Source of the DNA: Micromonospora avicenniae
GTDB taxonomy: Bacteria; Actinomycetota; Actinomycetes; Mycobacteriales; Micromonosporaceae
Reading direction: 5' to 3'
DNA: 64,000 bases
Assembly: GCF_900156065.1 (NCBI RefSeq)
Contig: NZ_FTNF01000001.1
Coordinates: 620,001-684,000, forward strand
Shown here piece after piece: positions 34,006-42,219 of the stretch (position 1 is its first letter; every line of letters begins with the position of its first letter). A program made the position numbers and the translations under genes. Under the pieces are notes generated by a model. The model was given only the letters and a program-made list of their open reading frames with translations, did not search any database and had not been told where the DNA came from.

Positions 34006-35544
34006 TCAGTGGCCGGTCAGCGTCGGGCCGCCGAGCGCGTCGACGCCTCGCCCCGCCAGGCAGCGGAACGTCCGGTCGATGCTGCCGTCCACCGGCGGCA
34101 GCACCTCGAGATGCCAGCCGGCGGTCGAGTCGACCCGACTGGTCAGCCGGAAGGTGGTAGGGCTGCACACTTGCTGGACGACCGGGTCCGCGGTCACCTC
34201 CGGGTAGCCGGCGCCGACCAGTCGCACCGGCAGCACGCCCTCGGCGTACGACTCCCAGGTGTGTGGGCCGTCGCAGGTCACCTGGGTCGCCTCGGCCCGG
34301 GTGCCGCGCACCCGCACCGGCCCGAAGCACTCCAGTCCGGCCGAGCACTTCGCCCCCTCGGGCAGCGTCACTGCCACGGCCGGATCGGTGCAGCCGGGCA
34401 GTCTGCGATCGGTCGCCGGCCCGGCGGCCCGGCTCACCGACTCGGACGGCTCCGGCCGCCGCGTACCGTCGGCGACCCATGCTCCGGCGGCGGCCGAACC
34501 GGCCAGGGCGAGCACCAGGGCGCCGCCGAAAAACCAACGCCGGCGCCAGCGCCGACCGGCCGTCGAGGTGGGGGCGGGCAGCGTGGGGTGGGCGTCCTCG
34601 GCCGGTGGGCGGGGCGTCGGCTGCCCGGAACGGCCGGCGGTGTACGGGCCGGAACCGGTCCCGCCGCCCCGGGTCGGCCTTCCCCCGACCGGCGCCCCGC
34701 TGACCGGCGTCGCGACGGGCTCGATGGGCAGCGCGGCGAGCAGCCCGAGCAGTTCGACAGCGGTGGGTCGCTCGCCCGGATCGTTCGCCATCCCGACCCG
34801 CAGCACGTCGATCAGCTCGTCGGGGATGCCGGGCAGCCCGGGGATCGGCTGGTTGAACATCTCCAGCACGGTGACCAGGCTCGGGTTGCGCTCGGACTGC
34901 CAGCGCGGCGGTCGACCGTGCATGACCGCGTAGAGGGTGGCGCAGAGCGCGTAGACGTCCACCGCCGGCGACGGCGGGCTGTGGTTGAACATCTCGGGCG
35001 GCGCGTACGCCGGGGTCAGCACCTCCAGGGTGACCGTGGGATCACGCACCTCGGCCAGTACGGCCAGCCCGAAGTCGGCCAGCACGGCCGGGTTGAAGTG
35101 CGAGTGGAGGATGTTCGCCGGCTTCACGTCGCGGTGCAGCACACCGGCCTCGTGCGAGTGGGCGAGCGCGTCCGCGATCTTGATGCCGAGGTCGCGCGCC
35201 TCGGCCGCGCCCAGCGGTGAGTTGCGCATCCGCTCCGCGTACGATCCGTCGCAGAGCTCCATGATCAGATAGGGGTGCTGATCGACGGTGACGCCGACGT
35301 CGAAGAGGTCCACCACGTGCGGGTGGGACGACATCCGGCCGGCGGCACGCGCCTCGCGCAGGAACCGGGCCTGGTCCCGTTCGCTGTCCAGCGTGCGGTT
35401 CTCCACCTTGACCGCGACCTCGCGGCCCACCGAGATCTGGGTGGCCCGGTAGACGGTGGCGTAGCCACCCCGGGCGAATACCCGTAAATCAGTCAGACCA
35501 GGCACAATGGGTGCCGGCAGGCTGCCGGACGGGGTGTCGGTCAC
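34006..35544 (-). CDS. membrane-anchored serine/threonine protein kinase
   Basis: The 512-residue protein has a Hanks-type kinase domain. The glycine loop is ARGGYATVYRA (24-34), the ATP lysine K46, the catalytic loop HRDVKPAN (137-144) and the metal site DFG (157-159), followed by the APPE block (181-184). After a Pro/Gly/Thr-rich linker comes one membrane helix (about 337-357) and an outer domain of about 150 residues with several cysteines, probably a sensor. The GTG at 35544 is 6 nt after TATTTT. A -35-like CTGACC overlaps the stop of the upstream gene, so it can be transcribed on its own or with that gene. Confidence 0.92.
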   Translation of the reverse strand: MTDTPSGSLPAPIVPGLTDLRVFARGGYATVYRATQISVGREVAVKVENRTLDSERDQARFLREARAAGRMSSHPHVVDLFDVGVTVDQHPYLIMELCDGSYAERMRNSPLGAAEARDLGIKIADALAHSHEAGVLHRDVKPANILHSHFNPAVLADFGLAVLAEVRDPTVTLEVLTPAYAPPEMFNHSPPSPAVDVYALCATLYAVMHGRPPRWQSERNPSLVTVLEMFNQPIPGLPGIPDELIDVLRVGMANDPGERPTAVELLGLLAALPIEPVATPVSGAPVGGRPTRGGGTGSGPYTAGRSGQPTPRPPAEDAHPTLPAPTSTAGRRWRRRWFFGGALVLALAGSAAAGAWVADGTRRPEPSESVSRAAGPATDRRLPGCTDPAVAVTLPEGAKCSAGLECFGPVRVRGTRAEATQVTCDGPHTWESYAEGVLPVRLVGAGYPEVTADPVVQQVCSPTTFRLTSRVDSTAGWHLEVLPPVDGSIDRTFRCLAGRGVDALGGPTLTGH

Positions 35545-35550
35545 AGCTCG

Positions 35551-35556
35551 AAAATA
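35551..35556 (-). promoter_or_regulatory. -10 element for leaderless kinase gene
   Basis: TATTTT on the minus strand ends 6 nt before the kinase GTG. CTGACC, 16 bp upstream, could serve as -35 and contains the stop codon of the preceding gene. Confidence 0.5.
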
Positions 35557-35574
35557 CCCAACCGTAATGACGGG

Positions 35575-36057
35575 TCAGCGGACCGCGTCGGCTGCGGGCG
35601 CCTCGCCGGCCGCCCGGGCGTCGTCCCCGCCGCTCGAATCGGCCGCCCCGGCACCACCGGCCCGGCGGGCGTCCCACCACAGGCCGGCGGCGGTCGCCAG
35701 CGCGCCGACGCCCTCCCACGCCGCCACCCCGAAGAACCGGCCCGGCGCGATGTCGGCCAGCACCGCGATGCTGAAGACAGTGAAGGTGACGAGCCGGAAA
35801 ACCACGGTGAAGCGGTAGAAGACCCGCCATTCGGTGGCGGTGGCCAGCAGGTAGTAGACGCCCATGTTGAACGAGGCCATCGAGGAGGCCATCAGGAAGG
35901 TGCCGGTGTGATCGCCCGGCGCGCGGGTGGCCGGCACCTCGAAGCCGAGCGAGCGCAACATCGCCTCCGGCCAGAGCAGCCCGACCCCGCCCATGATCAA
36001 CGCCAGCACGCCGAACACCGCGATCGTCCAGCCGGCGACCGAACGCGGCAGCCTCAT
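35575..36057 (-). CDS. four-helix membrane protein of unknown function
   Basis: The 160-residue protein has about four membrane helices (start MRLPRSVAGWTIAVFGVLAL; later MASFNMGVYYLLATA, VVFRLVTFTVFSIAVLADIA and WEGVGALATAAGLWWDARR) and a Gly/Ala/Asp-rich tail. The layout resembles DUF4345/DoxX-like small membrane proteins, but I cannot assign a family firmly. ATG 36057 has GGGGAGGG about 6 nt upstream, which decides against a longer form from 36099. The kinase gene follows after 30 bp on the same strand, so the two may be linked in function. Confidence 0.75.
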   Translation of the reverse strand: MRLPRSVAGWTIAVFGVLALIMGGVGLLWPEAMLRSLGFEVPATRAPGDHTGTFLMASSMASFNMGVYYLLATATEWRVFYRFTVVFRLVTFTVFSIAVLADIAPGRFFGVAAWEGVGALATAAGLWWDARRAGGAGAADSSGGDDARAAGEAPAADAVR

Positions 36058-36189
36058 GACGACCCTCCCCAAGCCGGTACGGCAGCCACTGTGGACCACC
36101 GCGTGAAACTGACACGCTAGCCGGTGCTCGACTCCCGGTACATCACCGAAACCGGCACAAGCCCGGACCGCACCGGCCGGGGCCGGGGG

Positions 36190-39100
36190 TCAGCCGATCG
36201 CCAGGCGGGCGCGGAGGGCCTCGGCCCCGCGCCGCTCGCTGCGCTGTTCCGTGGCGTACGCCAGACGGACCGCCTCCTCCGCGCTGGCCAGCGCCTCCGC
36301 GGGACTGCCCGCAGCGGCCAGCGCCTCGGCCAGCGCCATCGCTCCGATCACCTGGCTGCGGACGTCCTCAGCCGGGGCCGCCATCGCCCGGCGGGCCCAG
36401 TCGAGCGCCTGGTCCGGCTGCCCGTGGGCGAGCAGCGCCGAGGCGTACCGGGCGAGGGTCTGCCGGCGGGAGAAGAGCATCGACGGGGTACTTCCGGCCG
36501 CAGTGGCCACCGGCGCGAGCAGCCCCACCGCGGTCGCCGAGTCGCCGGTCGCGAGCCGGGCGGTGGCCAGCAGCACCCGGGGCGCGACCTGGGCCGGCGC
36601 CTGGGGGTTGTTCGGCTCGACAGTGGTCAGCACCGCCTGAGCGTCCCGCTCCGCCGCCGCGACGTCGCCCATCTCCAGCGCCACGAAACCGCGCAGCGTG
36701 CCGGCCATCCCGGTCAACAGCGGGTGAGCGGTGCGATCGGCGTACCCCAGCGCGTCGGTGAACAGGTCCGCGGCGTGCGCCGGCTCGCCCAGCCCCCGCG
36801 CCACCACACCCCGCACCACCAGCGCGAACCCGCACCCCCACTCGTCCGAGGCGGCGACGAAGTCCCGGTACGCCCGCCGGGCCTCCCGATCCGCCTCGGC
36901 CAGATCGCCCATCTCCGCGGTGGCGAACGCCTCGACGGCCCGCAACGTCCCGACCGCCCACGCCTCGCCCACCCGCTCACCGAACGGCAGGAAGACCCGC
37001 GCCAGCCGGTCGGCCTCGCGCAGCCGCCCGGCCAGCAGCCGCGCGAACGCCGTGGTTCCGCGCAGCCAGGCCCGCCCGTACGGGTCCTTCAACTCGGCGA
37101 AGAGTCGTGCGGCGCGGTTCAGGACGGCGTCGGTACCGGCGAAGTCGCCCCGGGTGGTGGTCACCCAGGCCAGGTTCTGCAACGACCAGGCCTGCCCGCG
37201 CCGATCCTTGGCGGCGAGGCTGACCTGGTACGCGGCCGCCAGCCGGCTGCTCGCCTGGCTCAGCCGTCCGGCGACGAAATCGGCCATGCCCAGCCGGCGC
37301 ATCGCGGAGGCGCGCAGCGTGGGCAACCCACCGGCGGTGGCGACCTGCAGGGCCTCCTGCCACGCCTCGACCGCCCGATTCTGGTCGCCGAGTGTCTGGT
37401 GCGCCTGGCCGGCCAGCAGGAGGGCGCTGGCCCGGGTCGCCTGCTCGCCCGCGTTGGCGGCGATCTTCTCCGCCGAGGCGAGGGCGTCGGCGGCCCGGCC
37501 GATCTGAAGCAGGGCGCGGGCGTGGACCACGAGGTCATTGGCCGGCACACCGTCGCGGGCCAGCTCGGCTGCGCGTTCGGCGTACTCGACGGCCAGTGCC
37601 GGCTCTCCTGCGGCGAGGGACCGGCGGGCGGCCTGGCCGAGCGCCGCGACGCCGAGCGGGACCACCGCGCGGGCCGGCGCGTCGGGGCGCAGCTTCACCG
37701 CGTCGGCGAGCGCCGCTGCGCGCTCGACGTGGGCGGCGACGAACTCGTCGCGGTCGATGTCTGTGAAGGTGCCGGCCGGCGTCGGGGCGTTGTCGTCCCC
37801 GACCGCGCACGGCGCCGCCCAGCGGGCCAGTGCGGCGTGCCGCTCGGCCAGCTCCGCCTTGCTGATTCCGGCATACGCGGCTTCCCGCATCAGCGGGGTG
37901 GCGAACGCGAATCCGGTACGCGTTCGGTGCAGCATGCGCCGTTGCAACAGCTCGTCGACCGCTCGTTCGAATTCGACCGCGACCACGGCGGCAGGCCGGC
38001 CGTCCAGCCCGGCGTGCTGCTCGCGCAGTGCCTCGAGAGCCCCGGCGGGCACCGTGTCACCGACCACCGCGGCGTCACGGAGGACCGATCGGGCCTCCGG
38101 CGGCAGCGCGTCGATCCGGGCCGCCAGCACGGCGGCCAGGTCCCGGGAGAGCAGCCGGCTGCCCAGCGAACCGGGCACCAGCCGCCAGGCGACGCTGGAG
38201 GTGCCGGCACGTTCGGCGACCGCGGTGAGAGCGCCCCGTTCCCTCAACAGGGTGACCAGCTCGGCGAGGTAGAACGGGTTGCCCTGGGCGGTGGCGAGCA
38301 GCCGGTCGGCATCCGCCTGCGGCAGCTTCCCGCCGTTCAGGTAGGTGGTCAGCAGCCGGGCCGCGTCGGCGCCGCGCAGCGGCGGCAGCGCATGCACCTC
38401 GGCGTCGGCGACCCGGGTCAGCGCGCCCGCCGTGCGGACCAGCTCCGGCCGGCCGAGCAGCAGCACCAGCACCGGGCCGGCGAGCCGGGACAGGGCCAGG
38501 CCGAGCGCGCGGATGGTCTCCGCCGTGGCGTCGTGCAGGTCGTCGACGATCACCACCAGCGGCGCCTCGCCGGCGAGCGCGCTGAGCAGGTCGGCGACCG
38601 CGGTCGGCACCGCCTCGGCATCGGCGGGCAGCTGGGCGGCCATCCACCCGTCCTGGTCGGTCGCGTCCGGGGGCAGCTCCGCGTAGCCGAGCAGGGCGAG
38701 GAGCTGGTCGACGGCGATCGGCGCCGGCTCGCCACCGCGTCCCAGCCGTTGACCGAGCCGGCGCAGCCGCTCCTCGACCGCCGGGCGGGTCAGCGCGGTG
38801 GACGCGTCGTTGGGCAGCCCGACCGCGGCCCGGACCAGGTCGGCCAGCGGAGCGAGCCGCCGCCGCTCGCCGAAGGCCGCGCAGCGCACCGAGAGCACCC
38901 GGGCACCGGTGTGCGCCGCGTACCGGCCCGCACCCACGTCGTACCCCGCGGCCAGGCGCTCCACCTCGGCGGCGAAGCGGGACTTGCCGATGCCCGCCTC
39001 GGCCGTCATCAGCAGCACCCGCGGCTCGCCGCGGTCGATCACCTCGGCGAGCCGGCCGGCGACCCGGCCGATCTCCGTCTCCCGCCCGACGAACGGCGCC

Positions 39101-39780
39101 TCGTCACCGAGGCCCGAGCGGGTGCCGGGAGCGTCCAGGAGGCCGAGCAGCTCGTACGCCTCGACCGGATCACGCTTGCCCTTGAGCCGCAGCGGCCGCA
39201 GCGCCCGCCAGGACGCGACGTGCCGGGTGGCGGCGGCGGTCCGGGCACCGGCGTAGACCGCGCCAACGGCGGCGGCGTCGGCGAGCCGCGCGGCGGTGTT
39301 CACCGTGTCGCCGATGACCGTGTATTCGATGGCGGCCTGGATGCCCGCGATCACGTCGCCGGTGTTCAGCCCGACCCGCAGGCCGAGCGGCGCGCCGCCA
39401 CCCCGCTCGTCGTCGAGCACCCGGCGCACCGCCCGCTGCATCGACAGCGCGGCGCGGACCGCACGCTCGGCGTCGTCCTCGTGCGCCACCGGCGCGCCGA
39501 AGACGGCCATGATCCCGTCACCGGTCAGCTTGTCGACGTGCCCGCCGAAGGTCTTCACCGCGCCGGCGAGAGCGGCGAGCACCCGGTCCGTGACGGCCCC
39601 GACCCGTTCCGGGTCGAGGTCCTCGGACCAGGAGGTGAAGTCGGAGAGGTCGCCGAAGAGCACGGTCACCACCCGGCGTTCGGCGGCCGGCAAGGTGGCG
39701 GCGGCCGGCAGCGCGGCGCCGCAGTTGTGGCAGAACCGCGCGCCGGGGACGGCTACGGTTCCGCACACCGGGCAGGTCAC
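36190..39780 (-). CDS. class III cyclase-AAA ATPase-TPR regulatory protein with N-terminal zinc ribbon
   Basis: The 1196-residue protein has four parts. A zinc ribbon (C3, C6, C17, C20) is followed by an adenylate/guanylate cyclase domain, an AAA ATPase with P-loop AEAGIGKS (260-267), and about 600 residues of TPR-like helical repeats. The cyclase looks complete: metal aspartates D44 and D88, purine-binding K84 (KLTGDG) and D158 (IGDTVN), and N161 and R165 (NTAAR) for the transition state. K and D favour ATP. GTG 39780 gives the zinc ribbon at once and overlaps the MBL-gene stop by 4 nt. It is a likely cAMP producer for the Crp encoded at 17.8 kb, but the signal it senses is unknown. Confidence 0.9.
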   Translation of the reverse strand: MTCPVCGTVAVPGARFCHNCGAALPAAATLPAAERRVVTVLFGDLSDFTSWSEDLDPERVGAVTDRVLAALAGAVKTFGGHVDKLTGDGIMAVFGAPVAHEDDAERAVRAALSMQRAVRRVLDDERGGGAPLGLRVGLNTGDVIAGIQAAIEYTVIGDTVNTAARLADAAAVGAVYAGARTAAATRHVASWRALRPLRLKGKRDPVEAYELLGLLDAPGTRSGLGDEAPFVGRETEIGRVAGRLAEVIDRGEPRVLLMTAEAGIGKSRFAAEVERLAAGYDVGAGRYAAHTGARVLSVRCAAFGERRRLAPLADLVRAAVGLPNDASTALTRPAVEERLRRLGQRLGRGGEPAPIAVDQLLALLGYAELPPDATDQDGWMAAQLPADAEAVPTAVADLLSALAGEAPLVVIVDDLHDATAETIRALGLALSRLAGPVLVLLLGRPELVRTAGALTRVADAEVHALPPLRGADAARLLTTYLNGGKLPQADADRLLATAQGNPFYLAELVTLLRERGALTAVAERAGTSSVAWRLVPGSLGSRLLSRDLAAVLAARIDALPPEARSVLRDAAVVGDTVPAGALEALREQHAGLDGRPAAVVAVEFERAVDELLQRRMLHRTRTGFAFATPLMREAAYAGISKAELAERHAALARWAAPCAVGDDNAPTPAGTFTDIDRDEFVAAHVERAAALADAVKLRPDAPARAVVPLGVAALGQAARRSLAAGEPALAVEYAERAAELARDGVPANDLVVHARALLQIGRAADALASAEKIAANAGEQATRASALLLAGQAHQTLGDQNRAVEAWQEALQVATAGGLPTLRASAMRRLGMADFVAGRLSQASSRLAAAYQVSLAAKDRRGQAWSLQNLAWVTTTRGDFAGTDAVLNRAARLFAELKDPYGRAWLRGTTAFARLLAGRLREADRLARVFLPFGERVGEAWAVGTLRAVEAFATAEMGDLAEADREARRAYRDFVAASDEWGCGFALVVRGVVARGLGEPAHAADLFTDALGYADRTAHPLLTGMAGTLRGFVALEMGDVAAAERDAQAVLTTVEPNNPQAPAQVAPRVLLATARLATGDSATAVGLLAPVATAAGSTPSMLFSRRQTLARYASALLAHGQPDQALDWARRAMAAPAEDVRSQVIGAMALAEALAAAGSPAEALASAEEAVRLAYATEQRSERRGAEALRARLAIG

Positions 39781-40610
39781 GGAAGCTCCAACTCCGTGTC
39801 CCCGGTCACGAATTCCCGGATCTCGGGACCGAGGTACTCCAGTTGCGCGCGCACCGACCATTCGGCCGCCCACCACAGGGACCGGTCGACGTCGGCGTAG
39901 ACCACGGCGACCACCTCGGCAGCGGTGGTGGCGCCGGCGACGACCGCCGCCCGGACCTGGTCCAGGCGGGCCCGACGGTGGGCCAGGTAGAAGTCGGCCG
40001 CCGCACCGCAGTCGGCCAGCGCCGGGCCGTGACCGGGCAGCGCCGGGACGCCCCGGTACGTCGAGAGCAGCTCCAGGCTCGCCAGGTAGTCACCGAGGTG
40101 CCCGTCCGGGTGTGCCACCACGGTGGTGCCCCGACCCAGGATGGTGTCGCCGGTGAGCACGACCCGCCCGTCGCCGTGCTCGACGAGGAGACAGACCGAG
40201 TCACCGGTGTGCCCGGGGGTCGGCACGACCTGCAGGGTCAGCCCGGGAACCTCCGGGGCGGCGTCGGCGCCGAGTGGCCGGCCGTTGGTGGTGTGCGCCG
40301 GGTCGACAGCGCGTACCGGCACCCCGCCGAGCAGGTCACTGAGCCTCGGCGCGCCCTCGGTGTGGTCCGCGTGGCCGTGCGTGATCAGCACCAGCGCGAC
40401 CGGTCCGTGCGCGGCGATCGCGGCCAGGTGCGCCTCGTCGGCCGGGCCCGGGTCGACGACGATCGCGTGCTCCTCACCCGGGGCACGGAGCACCCAGGTG
40501 TTGGTGCCGTCGAGGGTCATCGGCCCCGGGTTGGGCGCACGCAGCAGCGTCACCCAGGTCGGCAGCTGGTCGGCGAGCGCCGCTGCCGGCGCGGTCACGT
40601 GCCCGGTCAT
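39777..40610 (-). CDS. MBL-fold metallo-hydrolase (LACTB2-like)
   Basis: The 277-residue cytoplasmic protein has the metal site HGHADH (78-83), GTNTWVLRAPG near the start, TPGHTGDSVCLL, LTGDTILGRGTTVV and LPGHGPAL: the full set of metallo-beta-lactamase-fold ligands. A C-terminal winged-helix-like region (RRARLDQVRAAVVAGATTAAEVV) is typical of the LACTB2/CPSF-like branch, some of whose members are ribonucleases. The true substrate is unknown. ATG 40610 follows TACGAT by 7 nt. By position it corresponds to M. tuberculosis Rv3677c, next to crp there. The cyclase gene follows with a 4-nt overlap. Confidence 0.9.
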   Translation of the reverse strand: MTGHVTAPAAALADQLPTWVTLLRAPNPGPMTLDGTNTWVLRAPGEEHAIVVDPGPADEAHLAAIAAHGPVALVLITHGHADHTEGAPRLSDLLGGVPVRAVDPAHTTNGRPLGADAAPEVPGLTLQVVPTPGHTGDSVCLLVEHGDGRVVLTGDTILGRGTTVVAHPDGHLGDYLASLELLSTYRGVPALPGHGPALADCGAAADFYLAHRRARLDQVRAAVVAGATTAAEVVAVVYADVDRSLWWAAEWSVRAQLEYLGPEIREFVTGDTELELP

Positions 40611-40617
40611 GGCTGCG

Positions 40618-40623
40618 ATCGTA
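40618..40623 (-). promoter_or_regulatory. -10 element for the MBL-cyclase transcript
   Basis: TACGAT on the minus strand ends 7 nt before ATG 40610, consistent with a leaderless transcript covering the MBL and cyclase genes. Confidence 0.45.
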
Positions 40624-40739
40624 CGGCCCCGCCCGCCCCTCCCCGCGATCTTGTGGAGACCCTGTGCGGGTTTGTGCCCGTTCGCGATTTTCGTCCCGGA
40701 CGGGCCTGCGGGTGATGGGGCGGAGCGGGGCCGCTCGGG

Positions 40740-41201
40740 TCAGCTGACCTCGACGATGACCTCGACCTCGACCGGGGCGTCGAGGGGCAGCTCGGCCACC
40801 CCGACGGCGCTGCGCGCGTGCCGGCCGGCCTCCCCGAAGACGGCGCCGAACAGGTCGGAGGCACCGTTGATCACGGCAGGCTGGCCGGTGAAGCCGGGAG
40901 CGGACGCCACGAAGCCCGTCAGCTTGACGATCTTCACGACGTTCTCCAGGCCGACCAGCGAGTCGATCGCGGCCAGCGCGTTGAGCGCGCAACGCTGGGC
41001 GAGATCCTTCCCCTGCTCGGCGGAGACACCGGCGCCGACCTTGCCGGTGGCGAGCAGCTTCCCCTCCGCCATGGGCAGCTGGCCCGAGACGTAGACGTGA
41101 TTGCCGGACTGCACCGCCGGCACGTAACTCGCCACGGGCGGAACCACCTCGGGCAGCTCGTAGCCGAGTTCAGCGAGCTTCGCGTGCGGACCGTTGCTCA
41201 T
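40740..41201 (-). CDS. RidA-family protein (YjgF/YER057c/UK114)
   Basis: RidA proteins hydrolyse reactive enamine/imine intermediates; members of this long-start subgroup often have other or unknown tasks. The 153-residue protein has VQSGNHVYVSGQLPMAEGK, the core block AIDSLVGLENVVKIVKLTGFV and the C-terminal ARSAVGVAELPLDAPVEVEVIVEV. The Arg that binds substrate in canonical RidA is present as ARSAVGV. ATG 41201 overlaps the stop of the DUF4177 gene by 4 nt. Its position matches Rv3678c of M. tuberculosis. Confidence 0.9.
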   Translation of the reverse strand: MSNGPHAKLAELGYELPEVVPPVASYVPAVQSGNHVYVSGQLPMAEGKLLATGKVGAGVSAEQGKDLAQRCALNALAAIDSLVGLENVVKIVKLTGFVASAPGFTGQPAVINGASDLFGAVFGEAGRHARSAVGVAELPLDAPVEVEVIVEVS

Positions 41202-41353
41202 GCCTTCGGCCGCTTCAGGTAGGCGACCAACTGGTCCGGGCTCGGACCGGGCACCACGGCGACGAGTTCCCAGCCGTCCTCGCCCCAGTTGTCGAGGATC
41301 TGCTTGGTCGCGTGGACCAGCAGGGGGACCGTGGCGTACTCCCACTTTTGCAT
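41198..41353 (-). CDS. DUF4177-type small protein
   Basis: The product is only 51 residues long and begins MQKWEYATVPLLVHATKQIL, continuing to NWGEDGWELVAVVPG. The K/W-EY start and the GEDGWELV block are the hallmark of this small family, whose function is unknown. A longer in-frame reading upstream is not used because the family starts at the MQKWEY methionine. It overlaps ridA by 4 nt and is translated first, which suggests coupling. The same small gene accompanies ridA in mycobacteria. Confidence 0.85.
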   Translation of the reverse strand: MQKWEYATVPLLVHATKQILDNWGEDGWELVAVVPGPSPDQLVAYLKRPKA

Positions 41354-41396
41354 CGGTGCAGGGCTCCCTCGAAACGTGGATCGTTCGAGGCACAGC

Positions 41397-41885
41397 CTAC
41401 GGACCGACGGAGGGCCGGGACGAAGGACGCTGCTCTGGCGCGGCGGGCAGTTCGCCACAGGGGCCGCTGTGCTCGTACCGCTGGGGGCAGCGGGAGCGGT
41501 CGGCCAGCAGGAGGTCGCAGAAGACCCGGTACCTGTTGTTCTGGTCATCGGCGTTGGAGACGGTCGTCTCGCCCGCGTCCAGTTCGGGCAGGAAGCCGAG
41601 GGAGACCGCGATCCGGCCGGCGAGAGCGGTGGCCGAGGCCAGATCGGGCACCCGGATCGGCAGATGGATCACGTACCCGGGCTCCTCCTCCTCCCGACCG
41701 TGCTCCGCGGCGCGCCGCAGCGTACGCACCACCTCGACCGGTTCCGCGATCGGACGGTACGACCGCTCGTTGATCGGCAGGCTGCCGACGGGCCCCTCGC
41801 CGTCGCCGGCGGAGCCGGTCCCGGCCCGGCACGACCGATCGTTCGCCGGGAATTGGGATCGAGGGGTGTTGTCCACGTCGCGCAT
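41397..41885 (-). CDS. hypothetical protein, 162 residues
   Basis: I do not recognise a family. From ATG 41885, with GGAGGAAG about 4 nt upstream, the protein has a disordered polar N-terminus (MRDVDNTPRSQFPANDRSCR) and a middle segment PGYVIHLPIRVPDLASATALAGRIAVSLGFLPELD. Near the C-terminus it has four cysteines or histidines in FCDLLLADRSRCPQRYEHSGPC that could bind a metal. No signal peptide or membrane segment is seen. The DUF4177 gene follows on the same strand after 43 bp, so it may be the first gene of a three-gene unit with ridA. Confidence 0.65.
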   Translation of the reverse strand: MRDVDNTPRSQFPANDRSCRAGTGSAGDGEGPVGSLPINERSYRPIAEPVEVVRTLRRAAEHGREEEEPGYVIHLPIRVPDLASATALAGRIAVSLGFLPELDAGETTVSNADDQNNRYRVFCDLLLADRSRCPQRYEHSGPCGELPAAPEQRPSSRPSVGP

Positions 41886-42030
41886 GCACTTCCTCCGGGC
41901 GTCGTACCTGCTCAAGTCCCTGCTCACCCGGTCCGGACGGGATGACCGGACGGGCTCCCCCGCGACGGCACGACGGTAGGTCCGGTGCCGGAGTCCCGCC
42001 AACAGGACGCGCACGTCCTCCGCACCGCCA

Positions 42031-42062
42031 GTCACATATGCGACACATGCCGTGTACGTGAC
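42031..42062. promoter_or_regulatory. imperfect palindrome, possible operator
   Basis: The outer arms are GTCAC and GTGAC and the inner arms ACAC and GTGT. By eye 11 of 16 position pairs match. It lies centrally between two divergent genes, where a regulator could control both. The regulator is not known. Confidence 0.35.
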
Positions 42063-42127
42063 AGACATTTGGCCGCGCTCCCACCCCACCGGTCGCCACG
42101 GGCGACACCGACCGGTAGATCGACCGC

Positions 42128-42133
42128 TACCCT
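42128..42133 (+). promoter_or_regulatory. possible -10 element for the Pro/Gly-rich protein gene
   Basis: TACCCT here would start a transcript near 42140, giving a leader of about 80 nt with the GGGGAAG ribosome site before ATG 42220. Confidence 0.35.
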
Positions 42134-42219
42134 TCCGGTCGGACGGCGCGACACGGCCGCCCACTCGACTTCACGCTCGACGCCGGGTGGCGGCGGGCGC
42201 CGTACCCCCGGGGGAAGAG

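Larger units (their letters stand above)
41886..42219. other. divergent intergenic region with an imperfect palindrome
   Basis: This gene-free stretch of 334 bp separates the hypothetical gene and the Pro/Gly-rich protein gene, which diverge. It contains a 32-bp imperfect palindrome at 42031-42062 and a TACCCT hexamer at 42128-42133. Confidence 0.6.

Noticed and set aside
36124-39900. A 1258-codon open frame on the plus strand opposite the cyclase gene
   Set aside because: It is a GC-driven antisense frame: full of Arg/Gly/Pro/His with no domain, while the minus strand has a clear multi-domain protein.
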